Positions 9,876 through 19,677 of a stretch of 64,000 nt of DNA are shown here, in pieces. The stretch is from Miscanthus floridulus (lineage: Eukaryota; Streptophyta; Magnoliopsida; Poales; Poaceae). The stretch's first letter is position 1. The number at the start of each line of letters is the position of its first letter. The stretch is taken from positions 140,725,426 to 140,789,425 of the forward strand of contig NC_089585.1 in NCBI RefSeq assembly GCF_019320115.1, written 5' to 3'. A model generated the notes under the pieces. The model made no database searches and had not been told where the DNA came from. It worked only from the letters and a program-made list of their open reading frames with translations. The position numbers and the translations under genes were made by a program.

Positions 9876-11098
9876 CACTACCGAAATCCTCAAATTTACC
9901 GAGTGTTTTTATATTTACCGAGTGTATTTCATCGGGCACTCGGCGAATAAGTTCTTTGCGTCGGCAAAAAAAAAACACTCGGCAAAGATGGGGTTTGCCG
10001 AGTGTCAAAAAAAAACTCTCAACAAAGAAATAAAATCTTTTTTCTGACGAAAGAGAAGAAAAAAATGAAAAAAAAAACTTTGCAGAGTACTCAGATCCAG
10101 AACACTTGGCAAACAAATTTTACTATAACTCCGCCTCCCCCCTCCTTTCCAAATCCGTTGCGCGCAGGCACCCAAAAAAATCCGCCGCGCGCCTCACCCC
10201 TCCTCTCTCCAAATCCGCCGCGCGCCCCTCTCCCTTTCTCCGGCGGGGACCCCGCCCCTCCTCTCCCATTCTCCGGTCGTCGCCCCACCCCTCCTCTCAC
10301 CTTTCTTCCCCGGATCCAGCCGCCGCACCGCCCCTCCTCTCCCTTTCTCCGGCCGTCGCCCCGTCCCTCCTCTCACCTTTCTTCCCCGGATCCGGCCGCT
10401 GCACCGTCCCTCCTCTCCCTTTCTCCGGCGGCGCCTCTCTCCTCTTCATCTCCCCCACGGGTGGCGGCGGCCCTCCCTCTCCCTCTCCCTCTCCCCGAGC
10501 GCGGATCTGGCCTTCCCCCACCACCGGCGAGCCGGAGCACCTCCACGACTGGCGGATCCGGCGCCCCTCCCCCTTCTTCTTCGCCACTGAGCATGGACCG
10601 AGTCACGACGGCCCCTCGACAGCGGATTCGGTCGCGGCGGGGGTAGATCGGGCTGACGCGGTGGCAGATCCAGTCGCACCGGGGGCGGATTGGGTCGCGG
10701 TGGCGGCGGATCGAGACGCGGCTGGGGCGGATCGGGTCGCAGTGGCGGCGGATCGAGGCGCGGCGGATCTGCCCCGTCCACCTCCAGCGATGGCCGAGGG
10801 AGGAGCGGTGGATCCGGTGATGGATCGAGCAACCCCGACTGCGGCGGCGCGCGGGGCTGGGCCTTCTTCCCCGGCGGCACTGGCGTGGTGGTGGTCCTGG
10901 TGGCGGCGGCCGATGGTGGCGGCGGCCGGCTTGTTTTTTTTCGAAAAAAAAGTTTGCCGAGTGTTTTTTGGGCACTCGACAACGTATTTGCCGAGTGCGC
11001 GACAAAAAACCCTCGGCAAACTAGCGTTTGCCGTTAAAACGTTTACCGAGTGTCGTTTGCCGAGTGTAACACTCGGCAAGCTCCTGTATCCGGCAGTG
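9876..11098. mobile_element. Non-autonomous CACTA element with GC-rich cargo
   Basis: The left end CACTACCGAAATCCTC and inverted right end CACTGCCGGATACAGG are flanked by the identical 3-bp target duplication CAT (9873-9875 and 11099-11101). Subterminal repeats of TTTGCCGAGTGT/ACACTCGGCAAA occur on both sides (about 9895-10020 and 10950-11085), the classical transposase-binding arrays of grass CACTA elements. The 900-bp interior is GC-rich and unlike the ends. It has long open frames on both strands but no recognised domain and no transposase. Total length is 1223 bp, so it is presumably mobilised in trans. Confidence 0.92.
10228..10435. repeat. ~76-bp tandem repeats inside the CACTA cargo
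   Basis: TTCCCCGGATCC(A/G)GCCGC recurs at about 10305 and 10381, with CTCTCCCTTTCTCCGGC between copies. This gives about 2.5 units of 76 bp. The repeats translate to Pro/Ser/Leu-rich low-complexity peptides in several frames, consistent with non-coding GC-rich filler. Confidence 0.7.
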
Positions 11099-11101
11099 CA
11101 T

Positions 11102-11699
11102 AATGTTCCTGATGACATATTCAAGCATTCTACCTAATCATTCCATGAATAAAAGTTGGTCAGTTGGATCACAGAACATTCTGTGTCAAATTAAACCAAA
11201 AAACGAGAAGAAGACCAAACAGAGCGAACGAAGCAGCCCAGACTCAAAGCAAGATCAGAAATTTATCAACGCCGGCCGGCTAGTCATGCACCATTCTAGA
11301 GACGTCAGACTCTCTGCAGGCCGGAGCAGCTGACGAGGTCCCTATCTGTCGGAATCGGCTGCAGCTCTTCTACTCTCAGCAATTGACTATTGCAAAGAAA
11401 GACCCAACCCATGGTGCTACGCTAAGAAATTTTCTTGGCACTGTCAGGTAGTGACCCGTTCTTTATGCCTTGAATGTATCAACACGAACCCACCATTGGC
11501 ACGCAACGCAGGCATGATTGCAGCTCATAAAGTCATAATAGCTGCAAGAACCGAGCGCCTGAGCGTGCCATTGCAGTTGCAGTCTTGCAGACAGACCAGA
11601 TCAGCAAAGGCAAAGTTCCCGATAGTCATTCGCGTAGCTTGCCTGAAAAGGAAACTACTAAAACCAATCGCTGAACCTTGCCAAGGTTGAAGAAGATCA
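11102..11699. other. Upstream region of CML copy B
   Basis: This 0.6-kb stretch lies between the CACTA element and the plus-strand CML start. No clear TATA box was found. It should contain the CML 5' UTR and core promoter. No other gene is supported. Confidence 0.45.
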
Positions 11700-12161
11700 A
11701 TGGCGGTGTACGCATCATCCGAGTTCAGCCGCGTGTTCTCGGCGCTGGACCGGGACGGCGATGGCAAGCTGTCGGCGGCCGAGCTGCGCCTCTGCATGAA
11801 GGCTGCGCTGGGCGAGGACGTGTCGGCGGAGGAGGCGGACCGCCTGGTGGCGTCGGCGGACGCCGACGGCGACGGGCTGCTGAGCCAGGAGGAGCTCCTT
11901 GTGCTGGCGCTGACGGGGACGGCGGCGGCGGAGGCGGAGGAGGAGGACGAGGGCGAGCGGCGGCGGGAGCTCAGGGAGGCGTTCGGGATGTACGCCATGG
12001 AAGGCGAAGGGTGCATCACGCCGCTGAGCCTGAAGCGGATGCTCTCCAGGCTGGGCTACCACCAGGACATTGATGAGTGCAGGGCCATGATCTGCAGGTT
12101 TGATCTCAACGGCGACGGGGTGCTCAGCTTCGAGGAATTCAAGGTCATAATGGATGCATAG
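11700..12161 (+). CDS. CML: Calmodulin-like EF-hand calcium sensor (CML), copy B
   Basis: This is an intronless gene for 153 residues. Canonical EF-hand loops are at 17-28 (DRDGDGKLSAAE), 54-65 (DADGDGLLSQEE) and 135-146 (DLNGDGVLSFEE). The region of the third hand (about 98-110, AMEGEGCITP) lacks acidic ligands. An acidic linker with repeated Glu (78-90) separates the two lobes. The DECRAMICRFDL helix is identical to copy A at 5461, so the two are clear paralogues. Expected role: Ca2+ sensor relaying signals to target proteins. The ATG at 11700 is the first in frame and gives an N-terminus directly before EF-hand 1. It is transcribed away from copy A, with about 5.7 kb of repeats between the two start codons. 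Confidence 0.92.
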   Translation: MAVYASSEFSRVFSALDRDGDGKLSAAELRLCMKAALGEDVSAEEADRLVASADADGDGLLSQEELLVLALTGTAAAEAEEEDEGERRRELREAFGMYAMEGEGCITPLSLKRMLSRLGYHQDIDECRAMICRFDLNGDGVLSFEEFKVIMDA

Positions 12162-13491
12162 CGTACCGTAATTAGCAGATTGTATTGTGCGTGTGATTTA
12201 CTTATTTTGGTGCTTGTTTTGATTTGTTCATTAGTGTCCTAATTCAAATTGTTAATTGGTACTAGTTTCTGTGTCAGATCATGTATGAAAAACGAGATTG
12301 TTTGTATGTATATGGCCATTGTTCTTTTAATTCTGTTTCTTCTTTTAATCAGTAACCAATTCTGTTTCTTCTTTTAATCAGTAATCATGTATGAAAAACG
12401 AGATTCTTTGTATGAAAAACCAGTAACCATCATTTTAATCGAGGCTTATCCTTCGCAAAGGGAGACTAAGAACGAGACCTTCATTGTGGAGGCGACGTGT
12501 ATCTGTTCCCAGTTCCTAGGAAAAATAATTAGCAATTCAGATTATTTTTATTTGCCATTCTCTTCGATCTGCAAAAACATGATCATTGGTAGAGTTATGC
12601 AGATGTAAAGTCAGCTGACAACAAATTGGTAACAGCTTCAACTTTAACCAAGTTTATATGAAAAAAAAAACACAAGCATCTACAATATATAGCAGATTAG
12701 TTTGATCCAATATATGTATTGATTGTATATCTATTTGGTATATCAAGATCTGTCTGTCTATATCACACCTTGGGTGAAATTTTTCCTCCCTATAGCCGAT
12801 TTCTTTTCAAACGCCAGATCTCGATACGACGATGGATGTCATTTTTCTTCCTTTATTTTGGATCAGACCGAGCATAATATGCTGTTTCTATACATATGGT
12901 CTTGTATGCTCGGCCCAGCATGTGCATTGTAATGCTTGATCGGTCCATTTATTTGCCACCTCTTGTCTCTCTGAAACCCCATGGGCAAAGCTTTTGCTCG
13001 TCGAAAAAAAAAGAAAATCTTAATCGCTCCACGGTTGCATCTATCACTTTCATCCTCAAACCATTGCAGTAGCAGCATGAAACTACAGTCTACAGAGCAT
13101 CAGAAGTTCAGAACACGGTAAGTAACGGCAGCATGTGAAGCTTGACCTAGCTAGCTAAGCAGCGTAGGGAATGGATGGATAATGATAGTTTCCGGTTGTT
13201 GGCAACCGTTACTAAAGTAGCCTCATTCAGGTGCCTAAACAAGACTAATAATAAAAGAAGAAGAAGATACTCCTATAAGGATCAAACTCGCGTATCACTC
13301 AGAAACGTCGTGCCATTTTAAAACGGAATCCACCTGTTTTGGCCTAGGTAGCAGGTTAGTTTGACCAATGACATTTCGTTCTCGAAAAGGAGCGTGCCTG
13401 TTCCATACTTCCATGCCTGTCAACAGCGACCGCCGACCGATGAGTAACAAGTTCAGTCCTTGGCGGCCGGCACTGATCATGCATGCGGATC
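12162..13491. other. Intergenic region after CML copy B
   Basis: The first ~200 bp are probably 3' UTR. Short direct repeats occur (TCTGTTTCTTCTTTTAATCA at about 12334 and 12361; TCATGTATGAAAAACGAGAT at about 12279 and 12384). A piece ending in an A run near 13000-13012 could be an old poly(A) retro-insertion. No gene is supported. Confidence 0.45.
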
Positions 13492-13498
13492 TATAAAT
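13492..13498 (+). promoter_or_regulatory. Orphan TATA box
   Basis: TATAAAT, in the context GATCTATAAATTCCATGC, is a good plus-strand TATA box. No recognisable coding region begins within the next few hundred bases. It could drive a long 5' leader of the HIPP gene at 14306, a non-coding transcript, or be chance. Confidence 0.3.
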
Positions 13499-14182
13499 TC
13501 CATGCGTGAACGTGAACTCCTCAGCAGTCATCGTATCGCACCAGTCGGCAGCCGCAGTTACAGAAACATCTAGCTTACTAGCAGTAGCAGTTTGCGATCG
13601 ATCTCTTTTTACTTTCGCTAAATTACAGTAACTTAATAAGCAAGTACTATAAGGTTCATGCTTCAGAAACTCTAGCTAGGTAGCTGGATTCATGTTCTGT
13701 TGAAATGAAATGGCTTTACAGGCTCAAATTAAACCTGAAAGAATAATCCGTTGAATCGACCGATCGAGCAGAACGACGCGAGACGATCGAGCATCATGCA
13801 GCAGCGAGTGAGTTTTCTTCTCCTGTTTCTGCAGCAGCTATATGTGGGGATCATCAGGCGGCTGCGGGGAGTAGCGCGCCCCGCACGGCACGTATTCGAT
13901 TCAATTCAATATGGCAAGAGGGGGATCCCGATCACGATTCACGAATGGCAGCAACAAATCTACCAGATTACATGCATGCTGCATGCATGGGAGGCCTGGT
14001 GTGCATTCCCCCTGCAAGATTGGCAGCGCATTTACTCTGCATGGAAACCAGATTTAGGGGACGCCGCGTCGAGAGCGCGGCCGATGACAGCGAGCGGATT
14101 AAATCGGTTTCGAGTCCCCGCATAATCCCCTGCTCCCCGGCCGCTTGATTTGCTCCTCCTCCCTCCCTCCCTCCCTCCCTCT

Positions 14183-14194
14183 ACAAATAAAAAG
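14183..14194 (+). promoter_or_regulatory. Putative TATA-like element and TC-rich core of the HIPP gene
   Basis: ACAAATAAAAAG lies just after a pyrimidine run of CTCC/TCCC repeats (about 14155-14181), some 115 bp upstream of the HIPP start codon. A TC-rich patch beside a weak TATA box is a common plant core-promoter layout. The start site is not proven. Confidence 0.45.
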
Positions 14195-14305
14195 CCATTC
14201 CTTCCTACACACCCAAGCAAAAAATATCCATCCATCACAATTCACAACCGAACGCATCCGACCCGGCCGAACAGAGCACGTGCGGCGGCGACGGCGAGCG
14301 GAGCA

Positions 14306-14896
14306 ATGGCGCCGGTCATCCTGGAGATGGACGTGCACTGCCTCCGATGCGCGCGCAAGATCCGCAAGGCTGTCCGGAACATGCACGGTACGTACGTGCA
14401 GCGTGCTCATGCTGGCCTGCCGGCCGCCGTTGTTCTGCTTCTGCATGCGCAGCGCAGGCTCACGTCTACTAGGTCGTCTGACATGCATGATGGTTTGGTG
14501 TGCTTATATGCAGGGGTGGAGGACGTGCGGGTGTCGGTGGACACGGGGCTGGTGGTGGTCAAGGGCGCCTCCCTCGACGCGTCGCTGCTCAGGTGGCGGA
14601 TCCAGTCCAGGACAGGGAAGCCCGTGGCCGTCGTCAGCGACGGCGGCGCGGCGGAGGACCCGCCTGCCGGGCAGATGGTGCACTTGGGCCCGACGCCGCC
14701 GCTGGCCGGGTACTCGTACTCGTACCCGTACGGCGGGTACGGCGGCGGCTGGCAGGCGCCCGCGCTCCAGTACGTGCCCGGCGGCGGCAACGTGTTCTTC
14801 CCGTACGACGCGCACCAGTACGGGATGATGATGGCGAACGACGCGCCGCCGTGCTACCGCGACGACGGACCCAGCGGCTGCTGCACCATGCAGTGA
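14306..14896 (+). CDS. HIPP: Heavy-metal-associated isoprenylated plant protein (HIPP), two exons
   Basis: Exons 14306-14387 and 14514-14896 are joined across a 126-bp GT-AG intron (donor GTACGT, acceptor TATGCAG), giving 154 residues. Residues 4-65 form an HMA metal-binding fold. The metal motif is C12-L-R-C15 in MDVHCLRCARKI, and strands follow as VEDVRVSVDTGLVVVKG. The middle is Gly/Tyr/Pro-rich (SYSYPYGGYGGGW). The protein ends in the CaaX box CTMQ, preceded by another cysteine, predicting farnesylation and membrane attachment. Together these define the HIPP family, which binds heavy metals such as Cu, Zn or Cd and acts in metal homeostasis and stress responses. The intron splits codon 28 within the HMA domain. 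Reading through the intron would also stay open but would break the HMA domain. Confidence 0.88.
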   Translation: MAPVILEMDVHCLRCARKIRKAVRNMHGTYVQRAHAGLPAAVVLLLHAQRRLTSTRSSDMHDGLVCLYAGVEDVRVSVDTGLVVVKGASLDASLLRWRIQSRTGKPVAVVSDGGAAEDPPAGQMVHLGPTPPLAGYSYSYPYGGYGGGWQAPALQYVPGGGNVFFPYDAHQYGMMMANDAPPCYRDDGPSGCCTMQ

Positions 14897-15142
14897 CGAC
14901 GACGGAGTGACGGACCGGCGGGCGGCGTACGTTTGGGCGGAGCCAGTTTTTGTCACGCTCATCACGTCACGTACTCCAACTGCACTAGATTATCCTTCCT
15001 ACAATTATATTACCTAGCCTGCTGTTTCCAGTTTCCCGTGGATTAATTTGTCTACGAGTCGTGCCTTTTTCTGTCAGTGTGTTTAGGATGAGTTCGAACA
15101 TGAGGGACTCTCGGCGTTACTGTAATACGAAATCACACCACG

Positions 15143-15423
15143 TGTATTGAATCATTTAACGCAAAAACATATATATCTATTTCCATTAATTACTAGGGAA
15201 TTTCAACCACACTCTATTTATAAATGGTTTAAATTAGACGGTTTAAATGTTTGTATTGTACCAGTAAACTATAGTTCCATATTAAAATTATAATGTGCCT
15301 TGAGACATACATACAATTGCACAAACACATTTAAATACACCATTCAAACTATTTTTTTACTATTTCGGCTATTTAAAAGATTTTTTTGTTTAATTCACCA
15401 TTTAGGTTGAAACTACACATATA
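15143..15423. repeat. ~285-bp direct repeat, copy 1
   Basis: AT-rich DNA containing AATGGTTTAAATTAGACGGT and TTTGTTTAATTCACCATTTA recurs at 16336-16623 in the same orientation with perhaps 10% difference. No coding capacity is seen. The pair flanks the minisatellite at 15817-16105. Confidence 0.8.
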
Positions 15424-15816
15424 CCCACATGTAGACCTGATCAAACATTGTGTTGGTTCGGGCCAGAAAAAAACGATCGGGTCAAAATATTTGGCCCTTT
15501 GACCCGGAGCCTGCCCCTTGGAATCGAGCCTAACCCGACACATTGGCTGGTCGGGCTATTTCTTATAATTTTTTTTACTTTGGATTTTTAATTGGGTTTG
15601 GCCACGGGTCGGTTTTTTTCGGGTGCGTCTGGTCGGGCGGCCCATGCATGAACAGATCTATACATAGTTTAGCATTTACTTGTATAGCCCATGAACAAGT
15701 TTGTTCACTTTGGTTTTTTCTCACGATTTAAACGAGGTGGCGAACAATGAACACTACACAACTAACGTGAGGTATATAACCCAAAATCAATGAGCATGTT
15801 GTATAGACATGGTACT

Positions 15817-16105
15817 ATGATGGGATCACTGCGTATGGATCAATATGTCACGAAACTATGATCGGATCACTACGTATGAGCATTGTATACACACGAGACT
15901 ATGATGGGAATTGGGATCACTACATATGGATCAATATGTCACAAAACATGTTGGGATCACTGTGTATGGATCAATATGTCGAATAACTATGTGATCACTG
16001 CGTATGGATCAATATATCGAATAACTATGTGAGTATGGATCAATATGTCGAATAACTATGTGATCACTAGGTATGGATCAATATGTCGAATAACTATGTG
16101 AGTCC
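15817..16105. repeat. Minisatellite built on TATGGATCAATATGTC
   Basis: Units of GTATGGATCAATATGTCGAA followed by TAACTATGTGATCACT recur about six times with a spacing of roughly 35-60 bp. Some units have TCACRAAAC in place of TCGAATAAC. Stray copies occur at about 16160 and 17226, so the unit has spread within this 2-kb region. Confidence 0.75.
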
Positions 16106-16335
16106 AAGAGGAGAGTGGAGAGGGAGGGGCTCGTGCCCCCCTACAAGGTTTGCAAAGGGATGGATCAATATGTCGAATAACTATGTGAGGCCAACAGGAG
16201 AGAGGCTATAGCTGAGACCGCTCAAGCTACACATGCATTATGGTTGTTGGAGTCCGAGATGAGGTGGTTTCAGGAGCGACAGACACATTTGCAGCAGAAC
16301 AAGGAGCGGGAGAGGAGGCGGCGGAGGAACCGCAT

Positions 16336-16623
16336 GTATCGAACCATTAACGCAAAAACATTTATATCTATTTCTATTAATTACTCGGTGAATTTCAATC
16401 ACACTCTATTTCTAAATGGTTTAAATTAGACGGTTTAAAAGTTTGCATTGTACCCGTGAACTATAGTTCCATACTAAAATTATAAATGTGCCAGACATGC
16501 ATACAATTGCACAAGCACATTTATATCACATTTAAACACACCATTCAAACTATTTTTTTACTACTTCGGCTATTTAAAAGATTTTTTGTTTAATTCACCA
16601 TTTAGGCTGAAACTACACATATA
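16336..16623. repeat. ~285-bp direct repeat, copy 2
   Basis: This is the second copy of the repeat at 15143-15423. It starts GTATCGAACCATTAACGC and ends GGCTGAAACTACACATAT. There is a small insertion (ATATCACATTTA) relative to copy 1. A short element with terminal direct repeats is possible, but no tRNA primer site follows copy 1. Confidence 0.8.
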
Positions 16624-16713
16624 TGTGTCTATTATTACACTCGCTCTACATATACATACAATAATTCAGAACAAACATTTTTTATATAATAATATAAGTA
16701 ATATATGTGTCTG

Positions 16714-17100
16714 TTAATTACGTACCTGGGGCCTGCTGAGGTTGATGGCTGTAACCACGGTGACTGCTAGGGTTCCAAGGGAGATCTTGTGCAGAACTTC
16801 GCCGTGATGACCTTCTTCCCACAGCGATTCGGACTTCACCGTGATGACCTGAAGAATAGCGCTCTTCTTCCCACAACGACTCATGAGCACTAGAGCATCC
16901 TTCAGGCTATCCAACACAGAATTGAGCGTCTCTGCAACCACTGGGTGACTGGATCATTGACTCTGCACTCGTTGTAGCGTGTGCACCAATCCGCAGACCT
17001 TCTCGATACCCTTGCACTATCTCTCGTTGGCCCGGTATGTCTTAACGGCCTCCTTGATGGCTAGACCGACGTCAAGGACCTTCTTAACGACATCAGTCAT
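16714..17100 (-). pseudogene. Fragment of an N-terminal helical-bundle (MLKL/MCAfunc-like) domain
   Basis: From the ATG at 17100 the minus strand reads MTDVVKKVLDVGLAIKEAVK, then KGIEKVCGLVHTLQRV, then ETLNSVLDSLKDALVLMSRC. Two in-frame stops interrupt it (after TYRANER and after RVQSQ). The heptad-like pattern, a GLAIKEA start and a final L-x-L-x-x-x-C helix resemble the four-helix N-terminal domain found in grass receptor-like kinases and MCA proteins, related to the HeLo/MLKL fold. No kinase domain is present. I infer this from pattern only. Confidence 0.4.
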
Positions 17101-17177
17101 GTGATTAATTTGTACTCCTATATAAGTAAGATTCAAATCTAGCTAAAAACAACCGTTGAAGCTAACGAGACTAGAAG

Positions 17178-17400
17178 AGTAGAGAGGGAGGGGGCTCGTG
17201 ACCCCTACAATAAGGTTTTGCAAAGGGATGGATCAATATGTTGAATAACTATGTGAGGCCAACAGGAGAGTGGTGAGGGAGGGGGGGGGGCTCATGCCCC
17301 TACTATGTGAGGACGACAGGAGAGTGGAGAGGGAGGGGGAGGGGGGCTCATGCCCACAAGAGAGCCAACAGGAGAGTGGTGAGTGAGGGGCTCTTCCCCA
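17178..17400. repeat. GA-rich ~65-bp repeats (GGAGAGTGG...CTCATGCCC)
   Basis: Three to four degenerate units contain AACAGGAGAGTGGTGAGGGA and a G run followed by CTCATGCCC. A further unit lies at about 16105-16140. G runs of 9-11 make the exact copy number uncertain. Confidence 0.6.
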
Positions 17401-17575
17401 CCTCCACAAGGTTATAGACTAATTCAATGCTATATAGACGAATATCCTTACACGTGAATGGAGCTACAGAGAGGGGTGTCTTACACGTGGCCAGAGCCGT
17501 TGATAGGGATGTGTGAGGTGATCGATCGAACATGACCCCCTAAATTTGTGGGCTCGCAAGTGGCAACTTTTTTTA

Positions 17576-17864
17576 GGCTGCGTTTAGTTCGCGAAATGAA
17601 ATTTTTTGGATGTCACATCGGATGTTTCGGGGGATGTCGGAAGGGGTTTTCGGATACTAATAAAAAGCTAAGTACATAGCTCGCATGCTAGTTACTGTAG
17701 CACTTATGGCTAATCATGGACTAATTGGTCTTAAAACATTCGTCTCGCGATTTCCAACCAAACTGTGTAATTAGTTTTTTTGTCTATATTTAATACTCCA
17801 TGCATGTGCCGCAAGATTCGATGTGATAGTTTGGGGTGAAAATTTTTGGGAACTAAACCAGGCC
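17576..17864. mobile_element. Tourist-like MITE with TTA target duplication
   Basis: The left end GGCTGCGTTTAGTTC and inverted right end GGCCTGGTTTAGTTC are flanked by TTA (17573-17575 and 17865-17867). The interior is 289 bp of non-coding DNA of a kind common in sorghum-like genomes (GTTACTGTAGCAC, CTCGCGATTTCC). Ends and TTA target indicate the PIF/Harbinger superfamily. Confidence 0.8.
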
Positions 17865-17935
17865 TTAGCCAGCCACAAAGTCACAATCGTGCGACTGTGT
17901 CCTAAGAGATCATTAACTCGGCAAATCGCATGCTC

Positions 17936-18030
17936 CTAGTCGAGGATGTGCGTGCGTACTGCGTAGCCACATAGGTGCTTGCCTCTTTGGGCTCTGGCCT
18001 TCTACATGCCCACTCAGCCACTGGTGACCT
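17936..18030. repeat. Left copy of a ~95-bp direct repeat bracketing the large CACTA element
   Basis: CTAGTCGAGGATGTGCGTGC, then GTGCTTGCCTCTTTGGGC, then GCCCACTCAGCCACTGGTG, is found again just right of the large CACTA element. There it starts at 35976 and is interrupted by another insertion (36031-36830). The left copy carries no insertion. Confidence 0.7.
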
Positions 18031-19677
18031 GGTGTGTAGAGGTGGCTGGTGTTATCGATTTGTAGGGGCGGCTATAATATCTATTTGTAGGGGCGGTTCA
18101 GTCTAGAACCACCCCTACAGTATATTTTTCCGCAAAAAATATTCAAATTTACAATTCAAAACCTGTTTGTTTCCGTGTATTCCTGCGTTCGCGTTGCGAG
18201 TGAGCGAGGAAAGCGAGATAATCCCGCCGAACGCCCCGCGACCAACGCGCGACCGGGAATCGCCCGCGACATGGAACGCGCGAAACTTAACTACAACCCA
18301 CGATTCACAAAGCGCAGCCTCCGAACCATGTTCGCTCAAGAGTATTATATAAACTACAAGCACAAGAGTATTATATAAACTACAATTACAAGTCCAATTT
18401 ACAAGAATATATACAATCCATCATTGAATAGACATAATTCACAAGGTAAAACCAATGTCCAATTCACAAAAATATATACAATCCATACACATTGTTATCA
18501 ACGGCCTAGAGCTAGCCTTTTAGTCTCACGAAGGTGTTGGTACTGAGGATTTGTACCTAATTCAGACTCTTGGTCATGGTAGGTGCCTTTGACATGTACA
18601 ATCTGGTCCAATATAAAGTTGCAAAGGTCGCCGACGAGCTCTAAGAGTTGGTCATCCTTGTATGGGTCTTTTTCATTTCTTTCTCATCTTTCCACTACAA
18701 GAGAACATGTTTCGATTTAGTATTTCATACCATGTACGAAGTTTTTATACTACGGGTGAAGAGGTTCAAACTTACCCTTAAGGGGTATCTCCTGTAGGCA
18801 CCGGTGTTACTCATCATAGAACATACATAGTATCCACAATGTACACTCCCAGGCTTCTGTTTGGGGCACTGTGTGTTTTGCATATGGAAATGTTAAGTAA
18901 TGCTTTTGACAGCCATGTAATGGAGTACTAAAGAAGTAAGTTACACTTACCGCATATAGTGTTTTTATAGCCAGCTTTTCCTTCCTTACTAAATCATGCC
19001 TTCCATGATGTTTAGTGACATAGAACCTAAATGCCCTATTCAAATTATTTTAGCAAATACAACTTGTTAGTATCCAAAAGTGAACGTTACAAGTATGTAT
19101 ACAAACATATAAGCTAATGAGGATTGTCGATATGTATACGTCTTGAGAATCGATATGAAGTCTTTGTATGTCACCGGGTCCCTATCTATTGAATCAAAGA
19201 CACATGTCATGCTCCTTCCGACATCGACGCCTATACAAATCCAGTGGTTGTTGTATAGATTTAATCATAGAACTAGATAAGCTCTTTTGCATCGAATAAA
19301 ATATATCAAACAAAGCTTTAAGTATAGAGTGGAACTTACTTGAAGTTGTATGGTAGCCATATAGTAGAGTGCTGTTGGAGAATTTTAAAAACCAGGGCAA
19401 TGTATACCGAAACCTTAAGGGACTCTTGCCTTAGTCTCTTCGTACGAATGTCCTCTTTCTCCCAAAGGGTCTTTCCAGTAGCTAGCTCTTTGTCATCCAG
19501 TTTTCACTATTTAGGGTAATTAAAATTTGTTTGTGCTATAGCTTGAGGGTCTATATATCCAGCTTTCACACTTGGCATTTGTTTTACAATATGCACTTGC
19601 ATTCTACAAATCACGGTATGGGTTAGTTACAACAAAATTCAAAGATTACATTCATATCATATCGGGAGGACAAGGAC

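Noticed and set aside
10106..11137. A 343-codon plus-strand open frame as a real gene
   Set aside because: It lies almost wholly inside the mini-CACTA element, is Pro/Ala/Asp low-complexity, includes the subterminal repeats and target duplication, and overlaps equally long frames in other phases.
12900..13012. Possible LINE or retro-pseudogene 3' end with A run
   Set aside because: Only an A run and a vague similarity to retro-element tails are visible. There is no coding remnant and no target duplication.
13751..14125. 124-codon plus-strand frame upstream of HIPP
   Set aside because: No recognisable family; it overlaps the HIPP promoter region and lacks support beyond being open.
15143..16623. 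TRIM-type LTR element
   Set aside because: The direct repeats do not start TG and end CA clearly, and no tRNA primer site or purine tract is present, so I left them as unexplained direct repeats.
15815..17400. CRISPR-like array
   Set aside because: The repeats have variable, related spacers and occur in a plant nuclear context. This is a minisatellite.
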